Shown one piece after another: positions 1-9,398 of a stretch of 64,000 nt of DNA. The stretch is from an uncultured Latescibacterota bacterium (GTDB taxonomy: Bacteria > Latescibacterota > UBA2968 > UBA8231). The translations under genes were made by a program, and so were the position numbers. The DNA is taken from assembly GCA_951813615.1 (NCBI GenBank), contig OX638377.1, forward strand, positions 4,986,599 to 5,050,598, read 5' to 3'. Each line of letters starts with the position of its first letter. Position 1 is the stretch's first letter. The notes under the pieces were generated by a model that ran no database searches, had not been told where the DNA came from, and was given only the letters and a program-made list of their open reading frames with translations.

Positions 1-2
1 AG

Positions 3-1307
3 GCGATTGCGGTGACGGAGATCCCGGTTTGGGGAGACAGGGAACCCCTTCTCGGAGGGCGAGTACATGAGGTCGAGCCCGCGGCTCACCGGGTGGCCGT
101 CTACATCCACGTCGGCGGTGGCTGGTGGACCAAGCCGACGTTCGCCGAACCGGCAACCGCCATCGAGCCGGACGGCACCTGGACGTGCGATATCGCAACC
201 GGGGGACTCGACCACGAGGCGACCCGCATCGTCGCGTTCCTGATCTCCGCTGCCGACTCTCCGCCTCTGATGCAAGGCGAAGGGGAATTTCCCGCGGCCT
301 TGTCTCAAGCCGTTCTCGACGAGGTCCAGGTGGTGCGCACCTACCGTCGACGCATCGACTTTGCCGGTCTCCAGTGGCATGTAAAGACCGGTTCCGCTCC
401 CTTGGGTCCCGGCCCCAATCTCTTCACCGACGGAGACGATGCAGTTTGGGCCGATGGAGAGGGTCTCCACCTCACGCTGGCGCAGCGCGAAGCAGGCTGG
501 CAGGCGACCGAAGTCATCTCCGACAAAACCTTTGGCTACGGGACCTATCGCATTGCGCTGCGCGCGGCCGCCGAGGATTTCGATCCCCGCGTAGTGTTCG
601 GCTTCTTCACGTGGGATGACTTGGCGTCCGAGCAGAGCTATCGCGAGATCGACATTGAGCTGTCCTATTGGGGAGTTGCCGGCGGGCCGAATGCTCAGTT
701 CGTCGTTCAGCCATTCATGCTCCCGGGGCATCGCTACCAATTCGATGCCCGCTATGGAGATCGCGAATCAATCCATACCTTTACTTGGGCACCAGGCCGC
801 ATCGACTTCGCGAGCATCGCCCGTGGAACCGGCGAGTCTGTTGAGCAGCGTTGGTCTTTCCATGGAGATCGCGTCCCAGAGACTGGAGCCGAGCAAGTGC
901 GCTTGAATCTGTGGCTGCTAAATGGAGAGGCACCGGTTGATGGCCGCGACGTCGAGGTCGTCGTTACCTCTTTCAGCTTTGAACCACTGGCACTGGCGAC
1001 AGCGATTGCCGGCGAGCGCGATGCCACTCCCACCGTGATCGCGCTGGAGAACTATCCCAACCCCTTCAACGCAGCCACTGCCCTGCGCTATAGCGTCCCA
1101 ACCCCAGCGCACGTTCGTCTGGGCATCTACAACATGGCGGGACAGCGCGTGGCGACTCTGCTGGACGAGGGCCGACCAGCGGGAGAGTATCTGGTCCGCT
1201 GGTCAGGAGTAAATGACAGCGGAGCGCCCTTGGCGAGCGGGGTTTACGTAGCTCGCCTCTTGGTTGGCGAGAACGCGCTCTTTCGACGGATGCTGTTACT
1301 GCGGTAA
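3..1307 (+). CDS. Secreted GH16-like (concanavalin-fold) protein with C-terminal FlgD-like sorting domain; 5' end outside window
   Basis: The frame is open from base 3, so the gene probably starts before the window; an internal GTG lies at 12. Counting from that GTG, the middle (about residues 130-330) looks like a glycoside hydrolase family 16 / laminarinase jelly roll. It carries E-I-D-I-E at 212-216, which fits the GH16 catalytic signature E-x-D-x-(x)-E. The last ~85 residues are a FlgD-like/Ig fold with NYPNPFN, GQRVATLL and ASGVYVARL, a tail used for surface sorting or secretion in FCB-type bacteria. The preceding 110 residues resemble an Ig/CBM-like module. Likely secreted polysaccharide binding or cleavage; the substrate is unknown. 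No signal peptide is visible because the start is missing. Confidence 0.7.
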   Translation, partial: AIAVTEIPVWGDREPLLGGRVHEVEPAAHRVAVYIHVGGGWWTKPTFAEPATAIEPDGTWTCDIATGGLDHEATRIVAFLISAADSPPLMQGEGEFPAALSQAVLDEVQVVRTYRRRIDFAGLQWHVKTGSAPLGPGPNLFTDGDDAVWADGEGLHLTLAQREAGWQATEVISDKTFGYGTYRIALRAAAEDFDPRVVFGFFTWDDLASEQSYREIDIELSYWGVAGGPNAQFVVQPFMLPGHRYQFDARYGDRESIHTFTWAPGRIDFASIARGTGESVEQRWSFHGDRVPETGAEQVRLNLWLLNGEAPVDGRDVEVVVTSFSFEPLALATAIAGERDATPTVIALENYPNPFNAATALRYSVPTPAHVRLGIYNMAGQRVATLLDEGRPAGEYLVRWSGVNDSGAPLASGVYVARLLVGENALFRRMLLLR

Positions 1308-1399
1308 GTTACTATGCCACAATACAGCAGGCGATAGATATGCGGGACTTGATTCCGACGATGTTGGTACACTTTAAGCCACAGGGAGGATGAACGACC

Positions 1400-2188
1400 A
1401 TGTGGAGCGAAAAACAATTGGCGACCTATCGCGAGCAGGGGTTTCTGATACAGCGCGGACTGATCCCGCCGGATCAAATCGAGCGATTGCGCTCGGCGGC
1501 CGACGCGATGATGTCTGAGCAGGCCGACAACCCGCCGGAGGTGCACGTGGTGCGCGAGAAGAGCGGCCCGGTGCGCTCGGTGTTTTGCATGCACCGCAAT
1601 GTGCAGCCGTTCCGAGCGCTGTGCCGGTCGGAGCCGGTCGCCGGGCCGGTTAAGCAGATCTTCGGAGACGACGCCTACATCTTCCACAGCAAGCTGAACT
1701 ACAAGGAGTCATTCGAGGGCACGGTGTGGCTCTGGCACCAGGACTACGGGTACTGGCGCTATGACGGCGTCGACGATCGGTTGGCTTCTGCGCTGGTCAT
1801 GTTGGGTCCGAACACGCGCAACAACGGCAGTATCGCGCTGGTGCGGGGTTCACATCGCTGGGGCGTGCTAGACCACTACAGCGACGAGATCACCACCAGC
1901 TACAAGCAGTGGTGCATCACGCCGGAGGCGCTGCGCGAGCACATCACCGATGAGTCGATGATCGTTCCGATCGAGGGCGACGCTGGCGATGTCTGTTTCT
2001 TCGACTGCCGGATCGTGCACGGCTCGAACCACAACTTCTCGCCCGTGCAGCGCTACAGTCTGATCTACGCCTTCGCCGCCATCGACAACGTGCCGTGCGG
2101 CGTCGAGAATCCCCGTCCCGATTGGGTGGTGGCGCGTCAGTTTGAGCCGGTTACCGCTGAGTTGCCGGAGTTGGCAGGTTCATTGTAG
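1400..2188 (+). CDS. Phytanoyl-CoA dioxygenase (PhyH) family, Fe(II)/2-oxoglutarate oxygenase
   Basis: 262 residues, the usual PhyH length. The iron-binding triad is visible: H113-Q-D115 in LWHQDYGYW and a distal H207 in IVHGSNHN, followed by an Arg suitable for 2-oxoglutarate (RYSLIYAF). The start is an ATG preceded by AGGGAGGA about 10 bases upstream. The next gene follows after 25 bases, so the two are probably co-transcribed. Because the full HxD...H triad is present, a hydroxylase is the simplest reading. The substrate cannot be inferred. PhyH paralogues are strongly expanded in this window (four copies). Confidence 0.9.
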   Translation: MWSEKQLATYREQGFLIQRGLIPPDQIERLRSAADAMMSEQADNPPEVHVVREKSGPVRSVFCMHRNVQPFRALCRSEPVAGPVKQIFGDDAYIFHSKLNYKESFEGTVWLWHQDYGYWRYDGVDDRLASALVMLGPNTRNNGSIALVRGSHRWGVLDHYSDEITTSYKQWCITPEALREHITDESMIVPIEGDAGDVCFFDCRIVHGSNHNFSPVQRYSLIYAFAAIDNVPCGVENPRPDWVVARQFEPVTAELPELAGSL

Positions 2189-2213
2189 GAAAGCGCGGCA
2201 GAGAGGAAATAGA

Positions 2214-4226
2214 ATGGCAGAATTCTGGTTTAACAGGATGGCCGAGCACTGGATGGTGCCGCAGCGGCTAGATCTGGTCGAGCACGTGCGGCGGGGTCGG
2301 GTGCAACTGGTGCAGATGGGGACGTACGGCCCGATGTTCTACGGCTTGGCCGACGATGCGGAAGTCGAGCGCAGTTGGGCGGGCATGCCCCGCATTGGCA
2401 TCGAGGAGAATCTGGCCCTGGCCGGCGAGCTCATCCCGCGCGTCCAGGCGGCTGGAGCCAAGGTGGTGGGGCAGTTGAGCATGGGCTGGATTTATGGCGA
2501 TCACGAGACGGGCAAGGGGCTGTTTGGCAATTGGGCGCGGATCTGGACCGAGGATTTATTGGGCCCGCCCCCCTGCGATGAGGTGGCCATGGCCCTGCAG
2601 CGCACAGTCGGCGGAAAACTGCGTTGCTGGCCCATAGAGGGCAGGCCGTACCGGACGTATAGCGGGTGTATGTGCAATCCCCATTGGCTGGCCGTGTTGA
2701 AGCCCATGGTCAAAAAGGCCCTTGAACTGGGCATGGACGGCTTTAACGCGCACCACAATTTCGAGCAATTCTGCCAGTGCGCCCATTGCCGCCGCTATTT
2801 GCTGGAGCATTTGGCGCGGGAATTCAGCGCTGACCAACTGCAGCGCGGGCTCGATCCAGCCGGGCCGCCGGCCACGGCCGAATACAGCGCCCCCATAGCC
2901 GTGCGCGCTGCGGCACCGCGGGATTTGCGCCAGCGGATCGAGCGCTTGCTGGCTCGGTTGGTGTACCGGCGGCGCAAGGAATTCTTCGACGAGTTGTTCG
3001 TGGACTACGGCCGCGCCCTCAAGCCGGATTTGCTCCTGGCCCAATGGTACCACAAATACGATCTGTCGGCTTGGGACGAGCGCTGCCTGTTGCCGGATGA
3101 GGATTGGGCCCGGGGCGAGGATTATATCTGGTACAGCCAAGGTGGCAACAAGAACTTCAGCAATGTGGCCGAGGGGCACTTGGCCGATACGGGCTTGTCA
3201 GCGCGCTATGCGTACGCCATGAGCGGGGGCAAGCCCATGGTGCTCAACAAGTACGACGGCCATCGTTTGCGCCTGTCCATCGCCGAGGCGGGAGCCAACC
3301 ACAGCGCGGCACTGGCCTTTCACTGGGGCCAGGACGCCAATAGCGATTACGCCTTGGACGATTACATGGGGCCGGTGTGCCGCTATCAGCGTTTTTTGGC
3401 CGTCCACCAAGAATTGATCCATCCGGCCCGTCCCTGGTCGCAGGTGGGCCTGGTGTATCCGCGCCGGGCCGAGCTGGAACAGGAGGCGGACTGCGTGGAG
3501 CCGCTCAAGCAATTGGGGCGCTATATGGAGGATGGCCACGTGTTGTTCGACATGCTCTTGGAGGCCCAATTGGTGGCCAAGGGCGATGAGTACGCCGCGC
3601 TGGTGCTGCCCGGAATCGAGCGCCTGACAGCGGCCGAGGGTGCTTTTTTGCGGCGCTATGTGGCCGGCGGCGGCAAGGTGGTATTCGCCGGTGCGACCGG
3701 GGATTTGGCTGTGGACGGGACGCCGCATGCCGCGGGCTTGTTGGCCGACTGGCGGAGCGAGGTGCCGGCAGGGGTGCAGTACCTGGGCAAACGGACATGG
3801 GGGCCAGAAAAAGTGGCGCTGCGCCCCGGGCAGGAGGTGCCGGTCTATCCGGTGGCCCAGCGAGACGAGTTGGGACGACAATTCCTCAAGGGCTTGCAGG
3901 ACTTGCTCGGGGCGGCGTGGCTGGAGACGGACGCGCCGTGGTTCGTGCGGGTGCGAGCTTGGCAACCGGACGGAATCGAAGCGCTGGTCTTGCACTGGGT
4001 CAACTATCGCCAGGATGAAAGCAGCGATATTGAGGTGCCGCAGCCCGTCGGGCCGCTGCAGGTGAGCCTGGCGGTGCCGGATGGGCAAAGGGTGGAGCGG
4101 GTTGAATGGCTCTATCCGGAGCGAGAAGAGGCCGTGGTTTTGCCGCACCACAGGCGCGCCGGACGAGTGGATTTCGAGGTGCCGAGTTTGATCGTCTACG
4201 GGCTGAGCGTGGTGTATTTGGACTGA
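2214..4226 (+). CDS. Putative glycoside hydrolase with beta-galactosidase-trimerisation-like (GATase-fold) domain
   Basis: 670 residues. The ATG at 2214 follows GAGAGGAAAT, which fits better than an in-frame start at 2142 lying inside the preceding PhyH gene. The N-terminal ~420 residues look like a TIM-barrel: FNAHHNFEQFC followed by CAHC suggests an active-site or metal-site region. Residues ~460-560 (YAALVLPGIERL, RRYVAGGGKVVFAG) match the class-I-amidotransferase-like trimerisation domain of GH42-type beta-galactosidases. The C-terminal ~100 residues look like a beta-sandwich. There is no signal peptide, so it is probably cytoplasmic. The exact family and substrate are uncertain; pairing with a PhyH suggests catabolism of a modified sugar or glycoside. 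Confidence 0.6.
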   Translation: MAEFWFNRMAEHWMVPQRLDLVEHVRRGRVQLVQMGTYGPMFYGLADDAEVERSWAGMPRIGIEENLALAGELIPRVQAAGAKVVGQLSMGWIYGDHETGKGLFGNWARIWTEDLLGPPPCDEVAMALQRTVGGKLRCWPIEGRPYRTYSGCMCNPHWLAVLKPMVKKALELGMDGFNAHHNFEQFCQCAHCRRYLLEHLAREFSADQLQRGLDPAGPPATAEYSAPIAVRAAAPRDLRQRIERLLARLVYRRRKEFFDELFVDYGRALKPDLLLAQWYHKYDLSAWDERCLLPDEDWARGEDYIWYSQGGNKNFSNVAEGHLADTGLSARYAYAMSGGKPMVLNKYDGHRLRLSIAEAGANHSAALAFHWGQDANSDYALDDYMGPVCRYQRFLAVHQELIHPARPWSQVGLVYPRRAELEQEADCVEPLKQLGRYMEDGHVLFDMLLEAQLVAKGDEYAALVLPGIERLTAAEGAFLRRYVAGGGKVVFAGATGDLAVDGTPHAAGLLADWRSEVPAGVQYLGKRTWGPEKVALRPGQEVPVYPVAQRDELGRQFLKGLQDLLGAAWLETDAPWFVRVRAWQPDGIEALVLHWVNYRQDESSDIEVPQPVGPLQVSLAVPDGQRVERVEWLYPEREEAVVLPHHRRAGRVDFEVPSLIVYGLSVVYLD

Positions 4227-4247
4227 GTAATTGCGACGAGAAAAATG

Positions 4248-4970
4248 TCAGACGATGAGGTGCCGTATCTGGTCGGCGCGTGATCGGCTGACTCGCACCC
4301 GCGCACCGTTTTTAAGCGTGGCGACATAACCGCCTTCGCCGTCGCTTTCAAGGTGCGCGATCGCGTTTACGGCGACGATGGCGGAGCGGTGGACGCGCAG
4401 GAAGCGGCGCGGATCGAGCCTTTTTTCTAAATCACCCAGCCCCGCGCTGCACAGGTGGCTGCTGTCGGTGGCGTGCAGCTTGGCGTAGTCCCCGGCGGCC
4501 TCGATCCACAGAATATCCTCCGTCGCCACCGGAACGATATGACGGCCGACGCGAACGAGGAAGCGGTCTTGGGTGGTCGTTTGTTGCAACAGCCCTTGGA
4601 AGGAATCGAGGTTGATGCGTCCCTTGTGCTCCAACGCTCGACGCACGGCTTGGGCGAAGCGCTCTCGTGCGTAGGGTTTGAGCAAGTAATCGACGGCATT
4701 GATTTCAAAGGCGCGCAGAGCAAACTTGTCATAGGCGGTGGAAAAAATGATGGCGGGCATGAAGTCGAGGTGGCCCAAGACTTCAAAACCAGACAGCCCT
4801 GGCATTTGCACATCGAGGAAGACTAGGTCGGGTCGTTCGGCGTTTATGGTTTTTACTGCGTTTTCTCCGTCGCCGCATTCAGTTAGCACTTGGATTTGCG
4901 GGAAATCGGCCAGATACTCGCGGATCAACTGGCGGGCAAGGGGTTCGTCATCGACGATGAGGGCTCTCAT
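4248..4970 (-). CDS. LytTR-family response regulator
   Basis: 240 residues: an N-terminal receiver domain (VDDEPLAR, phosphoacceptor D53 in VFLDVQMPG, TAYDKFALRAF, YLLKPY) and a C-terminal LytTR DNA-binding domain (about 135-240; ILWIEAAGDYAKLH, RFLRVHRSAIV, VSRSRA). The ATG overlaps the stop of the upstream kinase by one base (TAATG), so translation is probably coupled. It is the last gene of a four-gene minus-strand operon. LytTR regulators usually bind direct repeats near their target promoters; the target here is unknown. Confidence 0.93.
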   Translation of the reverse strand: MRALIVDDEPLARQLIREYLADFPQIQVLTECGDGENAVKTINAERPDLVFLDVQMPGLSGFEVLGHLDFMPAIIFSTAYDKFALRAFEINAVDYLLKPYARERFAQAVRRALEHKGRINLDSFQGLLQQTTTQDRFLVRVGRHIVPVATEDILWIEAAGDYAKLHATDSSHLCSAGLGDLEKRLDPRRFLRVHRSAIVAVNAIAHLESDGEGGYVATLKNGARVRVSRSRADQIRHLIV

Positions 4971-6046
4971 TACTGCGGCTCCAAGGGCAGGGCAAAATCG
5001 ACTTGGAAACCGCCGTCAGCGGGCGTCTGTACTCTGAGCTGCGCCTCTGCGCCAAAGAGGTGCCACAGGCGTTCATCGCTGTTTTTCAAGCCGGTTCCCA
5101 GCGCTTTCAACTCCTCCAGCGCCCGGCCATTTACACCGATCCCCGTATCGCGCACGACGACCCGCAAAAGCCCCTTAGCAGCCCGAATCTGGACGAGCAG
5201 TTTGCCCCCTTCCGGCGCGGGAGCGATGCCGTGCTTGATGGCGTTTTCCACTAGGGATTGGAGGATCATTGGCGGTATGGGAGCGTCGAGGGCTTCGGAG
5301 TCAATGTCTAATTCGACGCTTAGCCGTTCGGCTAGGCGTTTCTGTTCTAACTGCACATAGGCTTGGGTGAACGCCACTTCCTCGCGCAACGGGACCAGCG
5401 GTCGCTCGGAGCTGTCGGTGGCGTAGCGCAGGAGGTCGGCCAGGCGGGAGATCATGTGGCGCGCCTCCTCCGGGTCGCGGGTGACCATGGCGCTGATGCC
5501 GTTGAGGGTATTAAAGAGAAAGTGGGGATTGAGTTGGGCTTTGAGAATGGCCAGTTCTTGCTCGCGGGTGAGCGCGAGCAGTTCGGCGGCCTGTCTTTCG
5601 CGCCAGCGTATCTGCTGGGCCGAACGCGCAATGTGGTAAAAGGAAAACTGCACAAGGTAAACAAAGAAAAAGCCCAGCAGGGTCCATTGGCTGAAATCGC
5701 GCATCTGCTGGGCCGCAGTTGGCCCAGCCATTAAGTGGACCCACCCAGCGATTGCTTCAAAGCCGCCGACCGCATAAAGCGGGGCGATGAGCGCGTGAAC
5801 GGCGATTTTCCAACCCCAGCCCGCCCGATCCATCCGGCGGACCGTCAAAAACCAGACGGGAATGCTGAGTAAGGCCAGTATGACGTTGCCTTGGAGTTGG
5901 TGGAAAACTGCCGTCGGAAAGGAGACTTGCACCATCTGTGCATAATACGCGGCGAAGGCAAGGGCGTAGAGGACCCAGCCCACGCTGGCCAAGGCGACGC
6001 CCCGCCAAGTGATCCGAGGGGGAGGTATGGGCAATTCAGCTTTCAT
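4970..6046 (-). CDS. LytS/YehU-type membrane sensor histidine kinase
   Basis: 358 residues. The chosen ATG at 6046 overlaps the epimerase stop as ATGA. The N-terminal third has four hydrophobic segments typical of small membrane sensors. The His_kinase box LNPHFLFNTLNG (phosphorylated His) is followed by an HATPase domain with the N box VENAIKHG and G box VRDTGIGV. It is the partner of the LytTR regulator directly downstream. Unusually, the pair sits at the end of an operon beginning with a PhyH oxygenase and an NAD-dependent epimerase, so the metabolic genes and the regulators are likely co-expressed. No extracytoplasmic ligand domain is obvious. Confidence 0.93.
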   Translation of the reverse strand: MKAELPIPPPRITWRGVALASVGWVLYALAFAAYYAQMVQVSFPTAVFHQLQGNVILALLSIPVWFLTVRRMDRAGWGWKIAVHALIAPLYAVGGFEAIAGWVHLMAGPTAAQQMRDFSQWTLLGFFFVYLVQFSFYHIARSAQQIRWRERQAAELLALTREQELAILKAQLNPHFLFNTLNGISAMVTRDPEEARHMISRLADLLRYATDSSERPLVPLREEVAFTQAYVQLEQKRLAERLSVELDIDSEALDAPIPPMILQSLVENAIKHGIAPAPEGGKLLVQIRAAKGLLRVVVRDTGIGVNGRALEELKALGTGLKNSDERLWHLFGAEAQLRVQTPADGGFQVDFALPLEPQ

Positions 6047-7056
6047 CTGTCGGCAAATTGCGAATCGCGGCAACAGGCCGGTCGGCATCTAAGCAAGCCC
6101 TGCTCCCAGTACCAGTTGATTGTCCGCGTCAAGCCTTCCTCTTGGTCCGTGTAGGCTAGGCCCAGCTCCTCGGCGGCCCGGCTGCCGTCGGCGCGAAAAC
6201 CGTGTGCGGTGAGTCGGTAGGTTTCCCACGACAGGACCGGCGGCCGGCGGGTCAGGCGCGACAGGGCCTCGCCGCCGAGTGCGTAGGGTGCGGCCAGCGG
6301 AGCGGGGATGACCGGCGGCGACCAGCGCCCGGCTAACCGACAGACTAGTCGGCCGAGTTCGGTCAATTTGCCGACCGTGCCCGCGAGAATGTAGCGTTCT
6401 CCGATCTGACCATTTTCGGCCGCCAGCACGTGCCCGCGAGCTGCATCGTCAATGTACACCAAGCTCACCCAACCGGGAAAGAGCGCGGGCACCCAACCGT
6501 TGAGCAGGTTAGTGATAAAGCGCCCGGTGGGTTTGCGGTCGCCCGGACCGTAGATGGCCGCGGGCTGGACGCAGATGAGCGGCACTCCTTTGTCTGCATA
6601 CGCGAACGCCACCTGCTCGGCTGCGCGTTTGGCCTTTTCATAACGCGAGAGAAAGTAGCCGCGATGAACCGTTGTCTCAGTGGCGATTTGGCCCTTGGCC
6701 TCGCCAATGCAGGCGGCGGTGCTGGTATAGACGACCTTGGCGACGCCGACCGCCAATGCCGCCTCCATGGCGTTGCGGGTCCCCCCGGTTTCAGTGGCCA
6801 AGAGTTCGGCCTCGTCCAACCCCCACAAGTCGTAGAGCGCTGCGGCGTGGAAGAGGGTATCGCAACCTGCGAGCGCGGCTTCGATGCTATCGCGGATGAG
6901 GATATCGCCGCGGATGATTTCGACGCCTAGGGCCTCCAGCGTCTCGGTCTGACTAGTGGGCCGCGCTAGCACCCGGACTTGTGCGCCGCTAGCGACGAGG
7001 GCGCGGACCAAGGCCCCGCCGACCAAGCCGGTGCCGCCGGTGACCAACGCTCGCAT
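6043..7056 (-). CDS. NAD(P)-dependent epimerase/dehydratase (extended SDR)
   Basis: 337 residues. It has an N-terminal Rossmann motif GGTGLVGG and the catalytic pair Y-x3-K in RYEKAKRAAE, with T/S residues (YTSTAACIGE) in the usual position before it. The family includes dihydroflavonol-4-reductase-like and hopanoid-associated sugar epimerases, and this protein looks most like the latter two. The start ATG overlaps the PhyH stop by one base, and its stop overlaps the kinase start by four bases. Substrate unknown. Confidence 0.88.
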   Translation of the reverse strand: MRALVTGGTGLVGGALVRALVASGAQVRVLARPTSQTETLEALGVEIIRGDILIRDSIEAALAGCDTLFHAAALYDLWGLDEAELLATETGGTRNAMEAALAVGVAKVVYTSTAACIGEAKGQIATETTVHRGYFLSRYEKAKRAAEQVAFAYADKGVPLICVQPAAIYGPGDRKPTGRFITNLLNGWVPALFPGWVSLVYIDDAARGHVLAAENGQIGERYILAGTVGKLTELGRLVCRLAGRWSPPVIPAPLAAPYALGGEALSRLTRRPPVLSWETYRLTAHGFRADGSRAAEELGLAYTDQEEGLTRTINWYWEQGLLRCRPACCRDSQFADR

Positions 7057-7898
7057 TAGGCCGCGGCTTCGGCCCCGAGATGTTGGCGCAAAAAGACGCG
7101 CAGTGGTACGTCCTCATCGGTAGGCGAGGTGTAGCCATAGCCGCCAGTAGGCGCGTACCCTAGTAGCTGGCGGCGGATCGGGTCAGAGCGCTCAAAAAGG
7201 TGTTCGACGGTCTGGTCGTCGCGGGGGCGAAGCCAGCGATAGGAGTACCCGTAGAAGAGCGCCTTGCGGGCAACAGCGGAGACATTGGAACTAGCCGAGT
7301 GCCAGATCCGGCGGTCGAAGAGCACCGCCCCGCCCTGCGGCACCAGCACGGGGACGGCGTTGCGGGGCAAGGAGCCGTCGTCGGGAATCTCATACGCGTC
7401 CAGCAAGTGGCTGCCGGGCACGACCCAAAAATTGGCGCGGCCTACTGCCGAACAGTCGCTGAGGAAATAGGCCATCTTGACCGAAATCCGCGGCCGGGGG
7501 CTGGACTCGATCTCGTGGTTGACGCGGTCCGAGTCTTGGTGCCAGCCCTGCATCTCAACTTGGCCGTTGCCGGGTTCGGCGGCCGGGCTATAGGCGAGGA
7601 CGGTGTGGTAAATCTGGATATTCCAGCCGAGTGTTCCCCAGATCTTAGGCAGTGCTCGGGGCCAATCGACCAAGTCTAGGTAGCGCTCGTCGCGCCAAAC
7701 CATGTCGCGGACGGTCAGCCGGTCGTAGGGACCGACGCCGCGCTTTTGGCGTTCCTCCGCGTCAATTCGGTCAGAGACTTCCACGAGTGCGTCAACCACG
7801 TCGGGAGGCAGCATTTCGTCGAAGACGAGGTAGCCGCGCTGTGCGAACGCTAGGCGTTCAGCCTCGGTCAACTCGTACTGCAAGCAAGAGGCATCCAT
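7056..7898 (-). CDS. Phytanoyl-CoA dioxygenase family protein
   Basis: 280 residues with a canonical Fe(II) site: H120-Q-D122 (GWHQDSDR) and distal H200 (RRIWHSASSN). The middle has the usual PhyH jelly-roll signature VVPGSHLL. It is the first gene of the operon PhyH - epimerase - LytS kinase - LytTR regulator, in which every junction overlaps. It is likely a hydroxylase with an unknown substrate. Confidence 0.9.
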   Translation of the reverse strand: MDASCLQYELTEAERLAFAQRGYLVFDEMLPPDVVDALVEVSDRIDAEERQKRGVGPYDRLTVRDMVWRDERYLDLVDWPRALPKIWGTLGWNIQIYHTVLAYSPAAEPGNGQVEMQGWHQDSDRVNHEIESSPRPRISVKMAYFLSDCSAVGRANFWVVPGSHLLDAYEIPDDGSLPRNAVPVLVPQGGAVLFDRRIWHSASSNVSAVARKALFYGYSYRWLRPRDDQTVEHLFERSDPIRRQLLGYAPTGGYGYTSPTDEDVPLRVFLRQHLGAEAAA

Positions 7899-7938
7899 AG
7901 GAGTCCCCCATCCAAGCGGCGAGCTATTGGGCCGCGAA

Positions 7939-9231
7939 CTACAGGTCGTATCCTGCTTCGCCGTGCTCGCTCACGTCGAGCCCATCGGCCTCAGTCTCTT
8001 CATCTACTCGCAGGCCGCTGACTTTGTCGATGACCTTGAGAATGATAAACGAGACGATCAGGGTGTAAACGGCTGCGCCGACCGCGGCGAAGGCTTGGAT
8101 GCCGAGCTGCTTGCCCATGTTGAGGCCCTCGACGGTGCCGCCTAAGGAAGTCGAGGCAAAGAAGGACACCAGCAAAACTCCGACCAAGCCGCCGAAGCCG
8201 TGAACCCCGACTACGTCGAGCGCGTCGTCGTACCCGCAGGTGCGCTTGAGCCAAGTGGCGGCCCAGTAGGCGACGACACCGGAGCACAGGCCGATGGCAA
8301 AAGCGCCGAGCGGCCCCACGGTGCCCGAGGCCGGGGTAATGGCCGCTAGCCCGGCGATGGCGCCGGTGGCAAAACCGAGCGCACTGGGTTTGCCATTTTT
8401 GATCCACTCGATGAAAATCCACGTCAGCGCCGCGACGCTAGGCGAGATTTGGGTGACTACGACCGCCATCGCTGCCTGCCCATTCGCTGCCAAGGCACTG
8501 CCGCCATTGAAGCCGAACCACCCCACCCAGAGCATGGCCGTGCCGACGAGGTTCATGGTCATGTTGTGCGGGGGCATGGGCTGCTCGGGATAGCCGGTGC
8601 GCTTGCCAACGAGGATCGCGGCGACCAATGCGGCCGCTCCGGCGGTGATGTGGACGACGATGCCGCCGGCAAAATCAAAGACGCCCATCGCGCCCAAGTA
8701 GCCGCCCTCTCCCCAGACCATGTGGGTGATGGGCAGATAGACCAAAACGCACCACAGCCCGCTAAACCACAGCACAGCCGAAAACTTCATGCGCTCGGCA
8801 AAGGCACCGACGAAAAGCCCGGGGGTGATGATGGCAAACGTCATCTGGAAGACGAAGAACAGCAATTCCGGGATGGTGCCTGAGAGGCTGTCCACGGTGA
8901 CGCCGCTGAGAAAGGACTTGGACAGGTTGCCGATAAAGGGGTTGTTGGCCGTAAAGGCCAAGCTATAACCGAAAATGGTCCACAAGACCGTAATCAGGGC
9001 CGCAATCCCAAAGCAGTGCATAAAGACCGAGAGCACGTTGCGCGTGCGGACCAGACCGGCGTAAAACATGGCCAAGCCGGGGATCATCATAAAGAGGACC
9101 AAGCCGGTGGAAATCAGAATCCAAGCCGTGTCGCCGGTGTCGAGCGCATCTTGGGCGAAGGCAGTTTTGGGAACTACGAAAGAAATAAGAGCCAGCAGGG
9201 CGAGGAGGCCCCACTTTCCGCGAACGAGCAT
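7939..9231 (-). CDS. amt: Ammonium transporter (Amt/MEP/Rh family)
   Basis: 430 residues. An N-terminal signal-like helix ends at AFA, followed by about 11 membrane segments. Family motifs include GLAMFYAGLVR, the pore-His region GGIVVHITAG and the second twin-His region VVGVHGFGG. The ribosome site AAAGGGGG lies just upstream of the ATG. Amt genes usually sit beside a PII gene (glnK); none is seen within 10 kb here. A C-terminal cytoplasmic tail of about 25 acidic residues is present. Confidence 0.95.
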   Translation of the reverse strand: MLVRGKWGLLALLALISFVVPKTAFAQDALDTGDTAWILISTGLVLFMMIPGLAMFYAGLVRTRNVLSVFMHCFGIAALITVLWTIFGYSLAFTANNPFIGNLSKSFLSGVTVDSLSGTIPELLFFVFQMTFAIITPGLFVGAFAERMKFSAVLWFSGLWCVLVYLPITHMVWGEGGYLGAMGVFDFAGGIVVHITAGAAALVAAILVGKRTGYPEQPMPPHNMTMNLVGTAMLWVGWFGFNGGSALAANGQAAMAVVVTQISPSVAALTWIFIEWIKNGKPSALGFATGAIAGLAAITPASGTVGPLGAFAIGLCSGVVAYWAATWLKRTCGYDDALDVVGVHGFGGLVGVLLVSFFASTSLGGTVEGLNMGKQLGIQAFAAVGAAVYTLIVSFIILKVIDKVSGLRVDEETEADGLDVSEHGEAGYDL

Positions 9232-9398
9232 GTCGAACCCCCTTTTAGATGCGAGCTAGGTGGAATGCGTGCAGGAGTAAGTTTATATAAATAAGAAAAA
9301 TTGGGCCGTTACCCAAGCGTTGATGGCAAAGTTGTCAGATTGGAACGACAAAAATGGCGAGAAAGGGGTGTTGCGGCAGGCGGTAGCGGACGCGGGGT

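Noticed and set aside
2142..2213. Upstream start for the trimerisation-domain protein
   Set aside because: It lies within the PhyH coding region; ATG 2214 has a proper ribosome site and begins a family-like sequence.
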